Positions 1 through 5,886 of a stretch of DNA of 7,279 nucleotides are shown here, piece after piece (within the stretch, counting starts at the first letter, position 1; the number at the start of each line of letters is the position of its first letter). The DNA comes from an uncultured Prevotella sp. Lineage in GTDB: Bacteria; Bacteroidota; Bacteroidia; Bacteroidales; Bacteroidaceae. Position numbers and translations under genes: made by a program. Under the pieces are notes generated by a model, which was given only the letters and a program-made list of their open reading frames with translations, made no database searches and was not told where the DNA came from. The stretch spans positions 1-7,279 of the forward strand of contig CAAGPV010000047.1 in NCBI GenBank assembly GCA_900771975.1, in the 5' to 3' direction.

Positions 1-1
1 G

Positions 2-223
2 GAAGAGATAGCTGGCAAGACTTGGAAGAAAGAGGAAGAACTGAAAGGTCTTAAAGCGGAACTGGCGGCGTTGGACAGAAAAATACAGTTAGAATTGGCA
101 CCACCTGTTCCAGAAAAGGATATAAGTGATAAATCTCAAAAAGAAAACAACACTATCAAATCGGGAGAATTCTACGCAGATACTATAGTACAACAAGAAA
201 GGAAGGTCCGTATTGGTCTTTAA
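2..223 (+). CDS. C-terminal end of a large mobile-element methylase/helicase-like protein (partial)
   Basis: The frame is open from the window edge and ends at TAA 221-223, giving 73 residues of a protein whose start lies outside the window. The first 30 or so residues (EEIAGKTWKKEEELKGLKAE and onward) form a charged heptad-like helix. A proline/lysine-rich stretch (LAPPVPEKD) follows, then a polar tail ending in RKVRIGL. The helix-plus-proline pattern resembles the extreme C-terminus of the very large methylase/SNF2-helicase-like proteins carried by Bacteroidetes conjugative elements. That match is from memory of the family; no catalytic motif is visible in this fragment. If correct, the window begins inside or at the edge of an integrated mobile element. 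A strong hairpin terminator lies 14 bases after the stop, so this unit is probably transcribed separately from the genes to the right. The coding call is secure; the family call is tentative. Confidence 0.62.
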   Translation, partial: EEIAGKTWKKEEELKGLKAELAALDRKIQLELAPPVPEKDISDKSQKENNTIKSGEFYADTIVQQERKVRIGL

Positions 224-237
224 TTGTTCTATTTATA

Positions 238-285
238 AAGTGGCAAACAAACTTATTATGAGTTTGTTTGCTACTTCTTTTTCTT
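238..285 (+). terminator. Intrinsic terminator after the leftmost gene
   Basis: The arms 238-253 (AAGTGGCAAACAAACT) and 261-276 (AGTTTGTTTGCTACTT) pair over 16 bp with a single G-U pair (242/272) around a 7-base loop. A T-rich run, CTTTTTCTT, follows at 277-285. It starts 14 bases after the stop codon of the preceding gene. The stem is AT-rich but long, so a rho-independent terminator is the natural reading. No convergent gene is recognised, so there is no need to invoke bidirectional use. Confidence 0.85.
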
Positions 286-829
286 AATACTGTATAATTT
301 ATCTAAAATTCATAGCTCTCCGTTCACGTTTTGATATCAAATAGTAATGAAAAACAGCATTTGTTTATATAAAATTTCTGAGATACTAAAGCGATTTGGC
401 TTAAATAGTCTTAAATTTACAACGTCGTATTTATATTTTCTGCCATTTCTTGTCTTTTCTCAATAAATTTTCGTATTTTTTGCAGTCGGATTGTATAGCC
501 AGACCGCAGTTGTCGCTGTAAGACGAGTTCTTTCATGATAACCGAGTCGGGCAGCCTACGCCGTGCTGAGTGTAGTAAAGTCAACCATGACATATCTATA
601 CGAAAGCGAGCATTGGGTGGGAAGGCAATCCAGACATTTTGGAAGGCGTTTATCGACGCTGTGTTTAAAACTCTATGTAAATTTAGCAAGTTCACCGTAA
701 TTCTGGTCTTGAACGTAGCCAATGGTAGATGTCCCGGGTGTGATTATGTCAATCTCGTGGAGACCTGTAAGTATGGATAGTACCCTTTTGGGTGTAGTCT
801 AATGTATTATATGGTCTTTTTGCGGTAAT
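286..829. other. Gene-poor, possibly decayed stretch
   Basis: No convincing gene is seen here. Two overlapping open frames exist on opposite strands: 417-722 minus, opening on a TTG codon, and 535-780 plus. Neither shows a recognisable domain, signal peptide or good start context. A third reading on the minus strand, from about 790 leftward, looks protein-like (for example TPGTSTIGYVQDQNYGELA) but is broken by several in-frame stops, which would fit a decayed gene. Minor motifs are a 12-bp perfect palindrome TTTGATATCAAA at 330-341, a 7-bp direct repeat CTTAAAT at 400-406 and 410-416, and a short hairpin ACCC-TTTT-GGGT at 782-793. None can be assigned a function. Confidence 0.5.
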
Positions 830-838
830 GATTTTCAT
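749..838 (-). other. Possible 29-codon leftward ORF starting in the left inverted repeat
   Basis: Reading leftward from 838, ATGAAAATC in the left repeat opens a frame of 29 codons (MKIITAKRPYNTLDYTQKGT, then nine more residues) that stops at 749-751. Its first three codons equal those of the antiterminator at 982 because both starts lie in the two copies of the same inverted repeat. It is too short to judge as a real protein. It could be a leader peptide, the stump of a decayed gene that once ran leftward, or chance. It is listed because an inversion of the segment between the repeats would redirect transcription onto it. Confidence 0.2.
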
Positions 839-843
839 ATCGG
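830..843 (+). repeat. Left arm of a perfect 14-bp inverted repeat
   Basis: GATTTTCATATCGG at 830-843 is the exact reverse complement of CCGATATGAAAATC at 977-990. Matching ends immediately on both sides: 829/991 and 844/976 do not pair. A 14-bp perfect match within an intergenic stretch of this size is unlikely by chance, since roughly a few hundred thousand pairings are set against 4^14 possibilities. It is read as one end of an invertible DNA segment. The alternative is a pair of binding sites for a regulator. Confidence 0.75.
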
Positions 844-976
844 CGTGGGCTCTGACGTTATCTGCTCAACCCAAATAGGCAATTGCTAGAGCCTCAGAGA
901 GTTGAATAGACAACAGGACGATTCCACGTCTTTTTTGTCGCTCTTTAACGGATTTCTGTCTAGAAAAAAGTTAGCA

Positions 977-990
977 CCGATATGAAAATC
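977..990 (+). repeat. Right arm of the inverted repeat, overlapping the antiterminator start codon
   Basis: CCGATATGAAAATC at 977-990 is the exact inverse of 830-843. The ATG at 982-984 and codons 2-3 (AAA ATC) of the NusG-like gene lie within it. Recombination between the arms would leave these codons intact while replacing everything from base 976 leftward to 844, that is the promoter and ribosome-loading region. Confidence 0.75.
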
Positions 991-1713
991 GATGAATGGA
1001 CATCAGAAGATGTACACACCTCAGGAGGTGGGGAATTCCCTCCTTGCGCTGGACTTACCTTCAACGTCCTCCCCGAAGCTCAAAGCACTGTTTCTGCTGA
1101 GAGTTCACAAACAGGGGTGTCCACTAGAAATGCACATATAGCAAGTAAGCCTAAAGTACAAAAAGAGGAAGAAATACCTCATTGGTATGCCTTACGTACT
1201 ACCTATGGTAGAGAGGGAAAGGCATACGACTATATGACAGCCAAAGGCATCACGGCTTTCTATCCTACCATCAAAACGGTAAAACTAATAAAAGGTAAGC
1301 GCAAAGTTGTTACCGAGTCACGTTTACCCAATATATTCTTCGCCTACGGTACAGAAGAACAACTCAAAACTTTTGTTTACGACAACGTAAACCTCCCTTT
1401 CCTTCGTTTTTATTATCGTCACGTCCACGTTGGTCGCAGAATTGACAAAAGACCTTTGATAGTTCCTAATTACCAAATGGAAAGTCTAAAAATTATCTGT
1501 GCTGCCAATACGGATAATACCATCGTATCATTAGAAAAAGTACAGAAGTTCGAGAAAGGTCAGTTAGTAAAGATAGTTGATGGCGCGTTTAAGGGAGTGG
1601 TTGGAAAAGTTGCAAGGTGGCAAGGGCAACAGAGAGTTGGGGTTGTTGTAGATGACTTGGTAACTGTTGTGACGGCATATGTGCCAAGTGCGTTTTTAGA
1701 AAAATTTATATAA
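982..1713 (+). CDS. UpxY/LoaP-like specialised NusG transcription antiterminator
   Basis: This 243-residue protein belongs to the NusG superfamily. An NGN domain spans about residues 67-172, opening with the typical HWYALRTTYGREGKAYDYM and continuing through FYPTIK, ESRLPNIFFAYGT and PFLRFYYRH. A C-terminal KOW region follows at about 188-225 (FEKGQLVKIVDGAFKGVVGK). The HWYALRT.YGRE signature is that of the Bacteroidetes UpxY group, which bind RNA polymerase at the leader of one operon and suppress premature termination. UpxY proteins are usually near 170-190 residues; this one has an extra N-terminal region of about 65 polar residues of unknown role. An in-frame TAG at 961-963 leaves no earlier start, so ATG 982, inside the right inverted repeat, is the only good choice. 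The next gene starts 67 bases downstream on the same strand. The likely job is processive antitermination of the long surface-protein operon that follows; it is not the housekeeping NusG. Confidence 0.9.
   Translation: MKIDEWTSEDVHTSGGGEFPPCAGLTFNVLPEAQSTVSAESSQTGVSTRNAHIASKPKVQKEEEIPHWYALRTTYGREGKAYDYMTAKGITAFYPTIKTVKLIKGKRKVVTESRLPNIFFAYGTEEQLKTFVYDNVNLPFLRFYYRHVHVGRRIDKRPLIVPNYQMESLKIICAANTDNTIVSLEKVQKFEKGQLVKIVDGAFKGVVGKVARWQGQQRVGVVVDDLVTVVTAYVPSAFLEKFI
1023..1044 (+). other. Hairpin in the N-terminal coding region of the antiterminator
   Basis: AGGAGG at 1023-1028 pairs perfectly with CCTCCT at 1039-1044 around a 10-base loop that contains the palindrome GGGAATTCCC (1031-1040). It lies about 40 bases into the coding sequence, in the stretch encoding the unusual N-terminal extension. 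It could be an RNA element acting early in the transcript, or simply a coding coincidence; position and GC-rich pairing are the only support. Confidence 0.25.
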
Positions 1714-1723
1714 TTTGGGCAAC

Positions 1724-1750
1724 ATTGGTTACTTTTATATGATTAACAAT
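1724..1750 (+). other. Weak leader hairpin before the DUF3244-like gene
   Basis: ATTGGTTA at 1724-1731 pairs with TAACAAT at 1744-1750 with one bulged G, around a 12-base loop. No T-tract follows, so it is not a standard terminator. It is AT-rich and modest, and is noted only because it lies between the antiterminator and the first gene it might control. Confidence 0.15.
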
Positions 1751-1780
1751 GCAAATTAAATATCAATCAAAAATAATAAA

Positions 1781-2107
1781 ATGAAAAAGTTACACTTACT
1801 CGTAGGAGTTTTCATTTTTATCGGGTGTCTTCAAGTCCATGCTGAGAAAAGCAGGGTCGCTATGGAAAAATGGCAAACAGGTAATGTGGTTGGTAGTACA
1901 ACGGTATGCCGTTCTCCTATGAGAAATTCTATTGATGTATATTATGATGACGAACTACGTCAAATAGAGATTTCCAGTGACGTGGGAGTTGAAGTTCAAT
2001 TATTCCTATGTGATATAAATGGAAATACGCTGGACTATTCGCATTGCATAAATACAGTGTTGGATATACCATACCGATATAGTGGTATAATCATTCTACG
2101 CATTTAA
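1781..2107 (+). CDS. Small exported DUF3244-like protein
   Basis: A 108-residue protein with a classical signal peptide: KK at residues 2-3, hydrophobic core 4-19, likely cleavage after A21 in QVHA. The mature part follows the short beta-rich pattern of Bacteroidales DUF3244 proteins: an RSP..N.IDVYYDDEL opening (about residues 45-59), then IEISSD, VEVQLFLCDINGNT (about 72-85) and a final hydrophobic strand IIILRI at the very C-terminus. These families have no established activity; they are small periplasmic or surface all-beta proteins often found near secreted-protein genes. A Cys at residue 16 (FIGC) offers a weak lipobox alternative, but F at -3 makes lipidation doubtful. The start sits behind an A-rich stretch (AAAAATAATAAA), usual for this phylum. 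It is 67 bases after the antiterminator and 110 bases before the next ORF, so it is probably cotranscribed. The family call is from pattern resemblance. Confidence 0.72.
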   Translation: MKKLHLLVGVFIFIGCLQVHAEKSRVAMEKWQTGNVVGSTTVCRSPMRNSIDVYYDDELRQIEISSDVGVEVQLFLCDINGNTLDYSHCINTVLDIPYRYSGIIILRI

Positions 2108-2173
2108 AGTGAGTAATGGATTGCCACTGGTAAAATTACTATTTGATATTTTTCCAAGTAAACAAACATAACG

Positions 2174-2188
2174 ACACTCTTCGAGTGT
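2174..2188 (+). other. Short perfect hairpin in the leader of the 2218 ORF
   Basis: ACACTC (2174-2179) and GAGTGT (2183-2188) pair perfectly around TTC. It lies about 30 bases before the ATG at 2218, in the longest gap of the downstream gene run (110 bases). No T-run follows. It could be a pause or regulatory hairpin; no function can be assigned from sequence. Confidence 0.25.
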
Positions 2189-2217
2189 AGTTAACATTTA
2201 ATAACAGTAACAAAAAT

Positions 2218-2424
2218 ATGAAAAAAAGCATTATGCACAGAAATCCTATTGGACACTGGGAGCGTGTTGCAACGACGACTTTACGCTGGAAGGTAATCTT
2301 GATACTTTTCATCAGTACATTTGCTTTTGCCAAAAATGCCCATGCATATGATGATTTACGGAATAGTTTTCTTTCTTTTTTGTATTTTTGCCTCATTTTA
2401 ATAATATGTAACCACAGTGTATGA
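2218..2424 (+). CDS. Small hydrophobic protein overlapping the next gene
   Basis: A 68-residue ORF starting MKKSIMHRNPIGHWERV. It has a hydrophobic segment at about residues 25-38 followed by an AxA-like AHA at 41-43, which could be a late signal-peptide cleavage site, and a second hydrophobic segment at about 50-64 (FLSFLYFCLILIIC). The start follows an A-rich stretch (AACAGTAACAAAAAT) typical of real Bacteroidetes genes. Its TGA stop overlaps the ATG at 2421 (ATGA), the arrangement of translationally coupled genes. I recognise no family. It could be a small membrane or exported peptide, a leader peptide for the barrel gene, or the remnant of a longer exported protein whose frame broke soon after its signal sequence. 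A reverse-strand frame over the same bases has no better claim. Confidence 0.45.
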   Translation: MKKSIMHRNPIGHWERVATTTLRWKVILILFISTFAFAKNAHAYDDLRNSFLSFLYFCLILIICNHSV

Positions 2425-3152
2425 GTATGATGAAGACAGTATTGAATACAGCTATATTTTCAGTATTATTCCTTTCTGGAGGAAACTTGTCAGCGCAGGT
2501 TTCACCAATCCGGTTAGGTGTCCGTTTAGGTTGTGGAATGTCTGTCAACACAGGAATGGATAAAATCCTTGTTCCTGAAGACTATTATTCCAATTACAAT
2601 TTCAAAGACAAGTGGCAGTTTACTCCAACAGTTAGTGTATTTGCCCAGTATCATGTTGATGGTTCCATCATTGGTGTTGAAGGTGGATTTAGCTATTGGC
2701 AGAAGGCATCACAGCTTGTCTATAATGATGATAAGGAGTTAAACTATAAGGTTACACCTCGTTATAATTACATTGGTGTATCTGCTCTGCTGAAGATTTA
2801 TCCTTGGCGCAAAGGCTTCAATATCTCAATTGGAGGGCGTGCGGGAGCCAATCTTAATGGCAAGGGCATATCTTACGAGAGTAATCAAGAAGACAATAAG
2901 TTTGCAAACTATCATTTTGCTACTGTAGCTGAGACGGAACGTTTGATGAAGGAGAAACTGACGGGGCAGCCAGATATTGCCGTTGGTGGTGGCTTCGGTT
3001 ATGAAATTGGCAACCACTGGGCTGTGGACCTACGTTATTTTTATGGTTTGAACTCTACCATCAAGACAGAGCGTAATGACTATAACTGGGCAGAACATTC
3101 AACCCATGGACAGAACATAGAGCTTAGTATCAGCTATCTTTTTAAACTTTAA
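2421..3152 (+). CDS. Outer-membrane beta-barrel protein (porin-like/PorT-like)
   Basis: A 243-residue exported protein. The signal peptide ends near LSAQ (cleavage after A25), and the mature protein begins VSPIRLGVRLGCGM. The rest alternates polar and aromatic/hydrophobic residues in strand-sized blocks rich in G, Y and F: VSVFAQYHVDG, IIGVEGGFSYW, YIGVSALLKIYPW, ISIGGRAGANL, DIAVGGGFGYEIG, WAVDLRYFYGL. It closes with an amphipathic last strand IELSISYLFKL, matching small Bacteroidetes outer-membrane barrels. The starts at 2421, 2427 and 2430 are all in frame; 2421 overlaps the preceding stop, while 2430 (MKTVLNTAIF) would give the most ordinary signal peptide. The next gene begins 5 bases after the stop and carries a related barrel, pointing to a paralogous pair. 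The role is unknown; likely a surface or secretion-associated component. Confidence 0.82.
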   Translation: MSMMKTVLNTAIFSVLFLSGGNLSAQVSPIRLGVRLGCGMSVNTGMDKILVPEDYYSNYNFKDKWQFTPTVSVFAQYHVDGSIIGVEGGFSYWQKASQLVYNDDKELNYKVTPRYNYIGVSALLKIYPWRKGFNISIGGRAGANLNGKGISYESNQEDNKFANYHFATVAETERLMKEKLTGQPDIAVGGGFGYEIGNHWAVDLRYFYGLNSTIKTERNDYNWAEHSTHGQNIELSISYLFKL

Positions 3153-3157
3153 CCCTT

Positions 3158-4243
3158 ATGAGTTTATCTATGAAGGACAAGAGCAACAGAAAAAAACGTT
3201 ATATTCTGGCAGGAATCTTTCTTGGCATAGCTGCTCTTTTGGGTATAGAACGCTGTGTTAATGACGAGCCAGAGTCTGAGCAGAGTATAGAACAAAAGAC
3301 AGCAGACAAGGCTCCATCACTGTCTACTACACCACCTGTCTCTTTTTCTTTAGACAAGACAAATGTGCAGAAGGATTCGGGACGTTCAGATTGTGTATAT
3401 AATAAGCAGGGGAATTCATCTGTAAACGATAAAACAGCCAGTACGAAACACGAGAAGAAAGAACCTGACAATGAACCTACTAATCAGAAAACAGGTGAAT
3501 ATGTTCTTGACAACTCTATGAATAGTCAGCCCTCTATCGTACAGGAGAATCCGAAAGAAACTCCATCTATGAGGACTTACTCTTTTCCTCACCATCATCT
3601 TTTTCGGATTGGACTTAGGGCAGGAGTTGGTTATTCCAGCATTTCAGGATTAAGCAGTATTATTGAGAACTATGATATACGTCCTACTTTCACAATGAAT
3701 GAACGTGGTGGTGTAAATCCTCGTATTGGAGTCTTTGGCACATGGCAATATCGCAGGTTAGGTGCAGAGTTGAGCATTGATTATACTCGTCTCTCCAGCA
3801 AGCTGACGGAGTACAAGAAACCTGAAAATATAACCGAGACTACACGGTTTCATTATAATTTCATTACTCCACAAATCCTGCTTCGTTTCTATGCTTTCCC
3901 AAAGTTCTATATGGGAGCAGGAATCAGTGCTGCTATTCCGTTTGGCAGCCGTAATATCGACTTCACCAATGACCGCATTGGGGAGGTATACCGACAGCAG
4001 GCTGAACGTACTCAGGATCATCTGAGAGAATCTGTCAAAGCGCGAGTGACATTTATTCCTACCATAAAGATTGGCTATGTTGATATAAAGAATGGTCTTG
4101 AGGCAGGACTGGAATACGGTTTCGGATTTAATGATGTGCTCCGCACCAGTGCCAATGACTATGGATATCAGGAGCGTATGAACAATCTGCAGACAGTCAG
4201 TCTTACCATTGGCTACAGTCTTCCACTTGGCAAAGCTAAATAA
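3158..4243 (+). CDS. Membrane-anchored protein with C-terminal outer-membrane beta-barrel domain
   Basis: This 361-residue protein has three parts. Residues 1-14 are basic (KDKSNRKKR) and precede a single hydrophobic segment at about 15-30 (YILAGIFLGIAALLGI). No good signal-peptidase site or lipobox follows (IERC lacks the small residue at -1). Residues about 34-145 are a low-complexity linker rich in E, S, T, K, P and N. From about 150 (RIGLRAGVGYSS) to the end lies a barrel-type domain with strands such as RIGVFGTWQYRR, ITPQILLRFYAF, FYMGAGISAA and TVSLTIGYSLPLG. If uncleaved, the protein would span from inner membrane across the periplasm to an outer-membrane barrel; if cleaved, the linker is a free N-terminal tail. 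N-terminal TM plus barrel layouts occur in other Bacteroidetes proteins. ATG 3158 follows the previous stop by 5 bases; Met5 is an alternative start. It resembles the preceding barrel, so the two may act together. Confidence 0.78.
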   Translation: MSLSMKDKSNRKKRYILAGIFLGIAALLGIERCVNDEPESEQSIEQKTADKAPSLSTTPPVSFSLDKTNVQKDSGRSDCVYNKQGNSSVNDKTASTKHEKKEPDNEPTNQKTGEYVLDNSMNSQPSIVQENPKETPSMRTYSFPHHHLFRIGLRAGVGYSSISGLSSIIENYDIRPTFTMNERGGVNPRIGVFGTWQYRRLGAELSIDYTRLSSKLTEYKKPENITETTRFHYNFITPQILLRFYAFPKFYMGAGISAAIPFGSRNIDFTNDRIGEVYRQQAERTQDHLRESVKARVTFIPTIKIGYVDIKNGLEAGLEYGFGFNDVLRTSANDYGYQERMNNLQTVSLTIGYSLPLGKAK

Positions 4244-4278
4244 GCCGCATTTTCGAATCATATTAAAACAGTCTCTAT

Positions 4279-5838
4279 ATGAAACATAAATACCTCATAG
4301 CAGTTTTCTTCTTTATATCCACTCTTTCTGCTACAGCTCAGACCCCTGGTGGTGTAGATAAGCCAATGGTCTGGTCACACGATTCTGCCTCTGTCCGTGT
4401 CTCTGCTGGTGCTGGTCTTACCTATATCGGCGTAAGTAATGTATATGGCGAAAAGGAACAGGCAATATGGTCTCTTGGAAGCGGAAGATCTATTACCCGT
4501 ATGCAGACAACCGAGCGTGCTGCTAACCTTGGTGACGGTACTTTTATGAATTATGCCAAGGAATCTCTGCCTGAAATGCGACTTTACAGCTATACGACCT
4601 CTTCCAATATGAGCAACGGTCAGACTCTGCATATCGGTCGGAACGGGAACACTAAGCTGCCTGTAAAGAACCTTGATGGCAGAACTGTTGAGTATACAGT
4701 CTTCGATCGCCGCCTTTCTGATACAGAACGTTGCCGTGTGGAAAGCTACCTCGCATTGAAATACGGCGTGAGTCTTCGCAGTAGTTACCTTAATTCAAGA
4801 AGCGAGGTTATTTGGAATGGGTATACCAACAAGGACTATAGCCACCGTATAGCTGGTCTTATCTCAGACAAAGCCTCTGCCCTGCATAAGACAAGAGCCA
4901 AGAGCTGTGAGGAAGACGGTTTCCTTACAATCAGTATGAGCAAACCTCTTGAAGATGGTGAGAGTCTTCTTTGGGGTGACAACAATGGTAAACTTTCTTT
5001 CCGTCAGAGTAAGGCTTACGGCAAGTGGCTCGGTAGAAGATGGATGGATACAGCAACACGGATTGACAAGCCCAATGTTGATGTTGTAGCTGATAGCAAG
5101 CAGCTACGCCAGATACAGCCTCTTGCAGAAGGTGAGAGCTACTATCTTGCCGTTGATCCTACAGGAACAGGTAGCTTTCCTGTCAAAACTCTAAGTTATC
5201 ATAAGGCAAATACGACAGTTGGTGATAGTATTGTCTTTAAGAATATACCGTTAGGCAAACGTGACGTATTCACGCTACGAGCTGCCAAAGATATGTTTAC
5301 AACAATAGAAGTAGAGCAGCCAACGGAGAAGAGCGGCAGCACAGGAACACTTTCTGTCAGAGTAACAGGTGGTATTGCCCCTTACAAGATGACTCTACAG
5401 AGAGAACACATGTCTGTTTTCAATCGTACTACAAGCGACAGCATACAGTCTGCTGATGGACTCATAGAAGGAAAATACCTTCTTACGACGACAGACCATG
5501 TGGGCAATAAGTCTGAGAATGAGTTTCAGATATCTAAGACGGGTATCACAGAAATTCCATCCATGAATCCTTCCGATGGAAATAGTGACTTCTTTGCGAA
5601 TGTAAGTGTAAGTCCTAATCCAACGGCGAATGGATATGTCGGTGTCCAGGTGGAACTGAGCGAAGCTGCTCCATTGGACATGGCACTCTATACGGCGGGT
5701 GGAGCTCTTGTCAGTCGTCAGGCGAATATGCCAGATACATATTTCTCCACTAAAGTCTATCTTCCACAGACAGGTGTTTACTTATTGACACTGCAAAGTG
5801 GTAGCAAAGAAAAGACATTTAAACTGGTGAGAAAGTAA
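4279..5838 (+). CDS. T9SS-secreted surface protein with DUF8202-like and SprB-repeat-like regions
   Basis: A 519-residue protein with signal peptide 1-20 (cleavage SATA/Q21, leaving N-terminal Gln as common for T9SS cargo). TPGGV..PMVW follows, then a jellyroll-like N-terminal part. Residues about 137-195 carry the hallmark of DUF8202 proteins: VEYTVFDRRLSDTERCRVES, then YLALKYGVSL, EVIWN and HRIAGL. Residues about 345-415 resemble a SprB-type repeat (GTLSVRVTGGIAPYKMTLQ, then LIEGKYLLTTTDHVGN). Residues about 440-519 form a type A C-terminal sorting domain: SVSPNPTANGYVGVQVELS, LYTAGGALV, GVYLLTLQSG and terminal KTFKLVRK. The sorting domain is known to direct export through the type IX system and surface attachment. 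The gene lies 35 bases after the barrel pair and 82 bases before the SpvB-type lipoprotein, on the same strand. It is likely an adhesin-like or structural surface component; no enzymatic motif is seen. Confidence 0.87.
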   Translation: MKHKYLIAVFFFISTLSATAQTPGGVDKPMVWSHDSASVRVSAGAGLTYIGVSNVYGEKEQAIWSLGSGRSITRMQTTERAANLGDGTFMNYAKESLPEMRLYSYTTSSNMSNGQTLHIGRNGNTKLPVKNLDGRTVEYTVFDRRLSDTERCRVESYLALKYGVSLRSSYLNSRSEVIWNGYTNKDYSHRIAGLISDKASALHKTRAKSCEEDGFLTISMSKPLEDGESLLWGDNNGKLSFRQSKAYGKWLGRRWMDTATRIDKPNVDVVADSKQLRQIQPLAEGESYYLAVDPTGTGSFPVKTLSYHKANTTVGDSIVFKNIPLGKRDVFTLRAAKDMFTTIEVEQPTEKSGSTGTLSVRVTGGIAPYKMTLQREHMSVFNRTTSDSIQSADGLIEGKYLLTTTDHVGNKSENEFQISKTGITEIPSMNPSDGNSDFFANVSVSPNPTANGYVGVQVELSEAAPLDMALYTAGGALVSRQANMPDTYFSTKVYLPQTGVYLLTLQSGSKEKTFKLVRK

Positions 5839-5886
5839 TTCTCTTTTTATCCTTTATAAATTTTCCAACGCAAGTATATATACTGA

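Larger units (their letters stand above)
830..990. promoter_or_regulatory. Candidate invertible regulatory segment upstream of the antiterminator
   Basis: Two perfect 14-bp arms in inverted orientation enclose 133 bp (844-976), giving a 161-bp unit ending in the first codons of a UpxY-like gene. Small invertible promoters upstream of UpxY-type genes are established at Bacteroides capsular polysaccharide loci, where a site-specific recombinase flips them between ON and OFF. Only the repeat geometry and position are directly seen here. No full TAnnTTTG promoter box is found in either direction inside the segment. The nearest partial match is CTATTTGG on the minus strand (872-879), which would face left, away from the antiterminator; if real, the captured orientation would be OFF. 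No recombinase gene is present in the window. Unlike a simple upstream promoter, the right repeat contains the ATG at 982. Confidence 0.55.

Noticed and set aside
330..341. Perfect palindrome TTTGATATCAAA
   Set aside because: AT-rich 12-bp palindromes are common in such DNA, and it is not close to any gene start or promoter that could be identified.
400..416. Direct repeat CTTAAAT with 10-base spacing
   Set aside because: Too short and AT-rich to support an operator or repeat array.
417..722. Minus-strand open frame of about 100 codons
   Set aside because: It opens on TTG, has no recognisable domain or start context, and competes with equally protein-like readings in other frames; kept only as part of the decayed stretch.
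535..780. Plus-strand open frame of 81 codons
   Set aside because: No domain or signal sequence, and it lies opposite another open frame in a region with no clear coding signature.
1709..1721. TATAATTTG as a promoter for the DUF3244-like gene
   Set aside because: Spacing inside the box is off by one from TAnnTTTG, and no -33 element is evident.
3758..4261. Long minus-strand open frame
   Set aside because: It lies opposite the well-supported barrel gene 3158-4243 and its product has no recognisable features.
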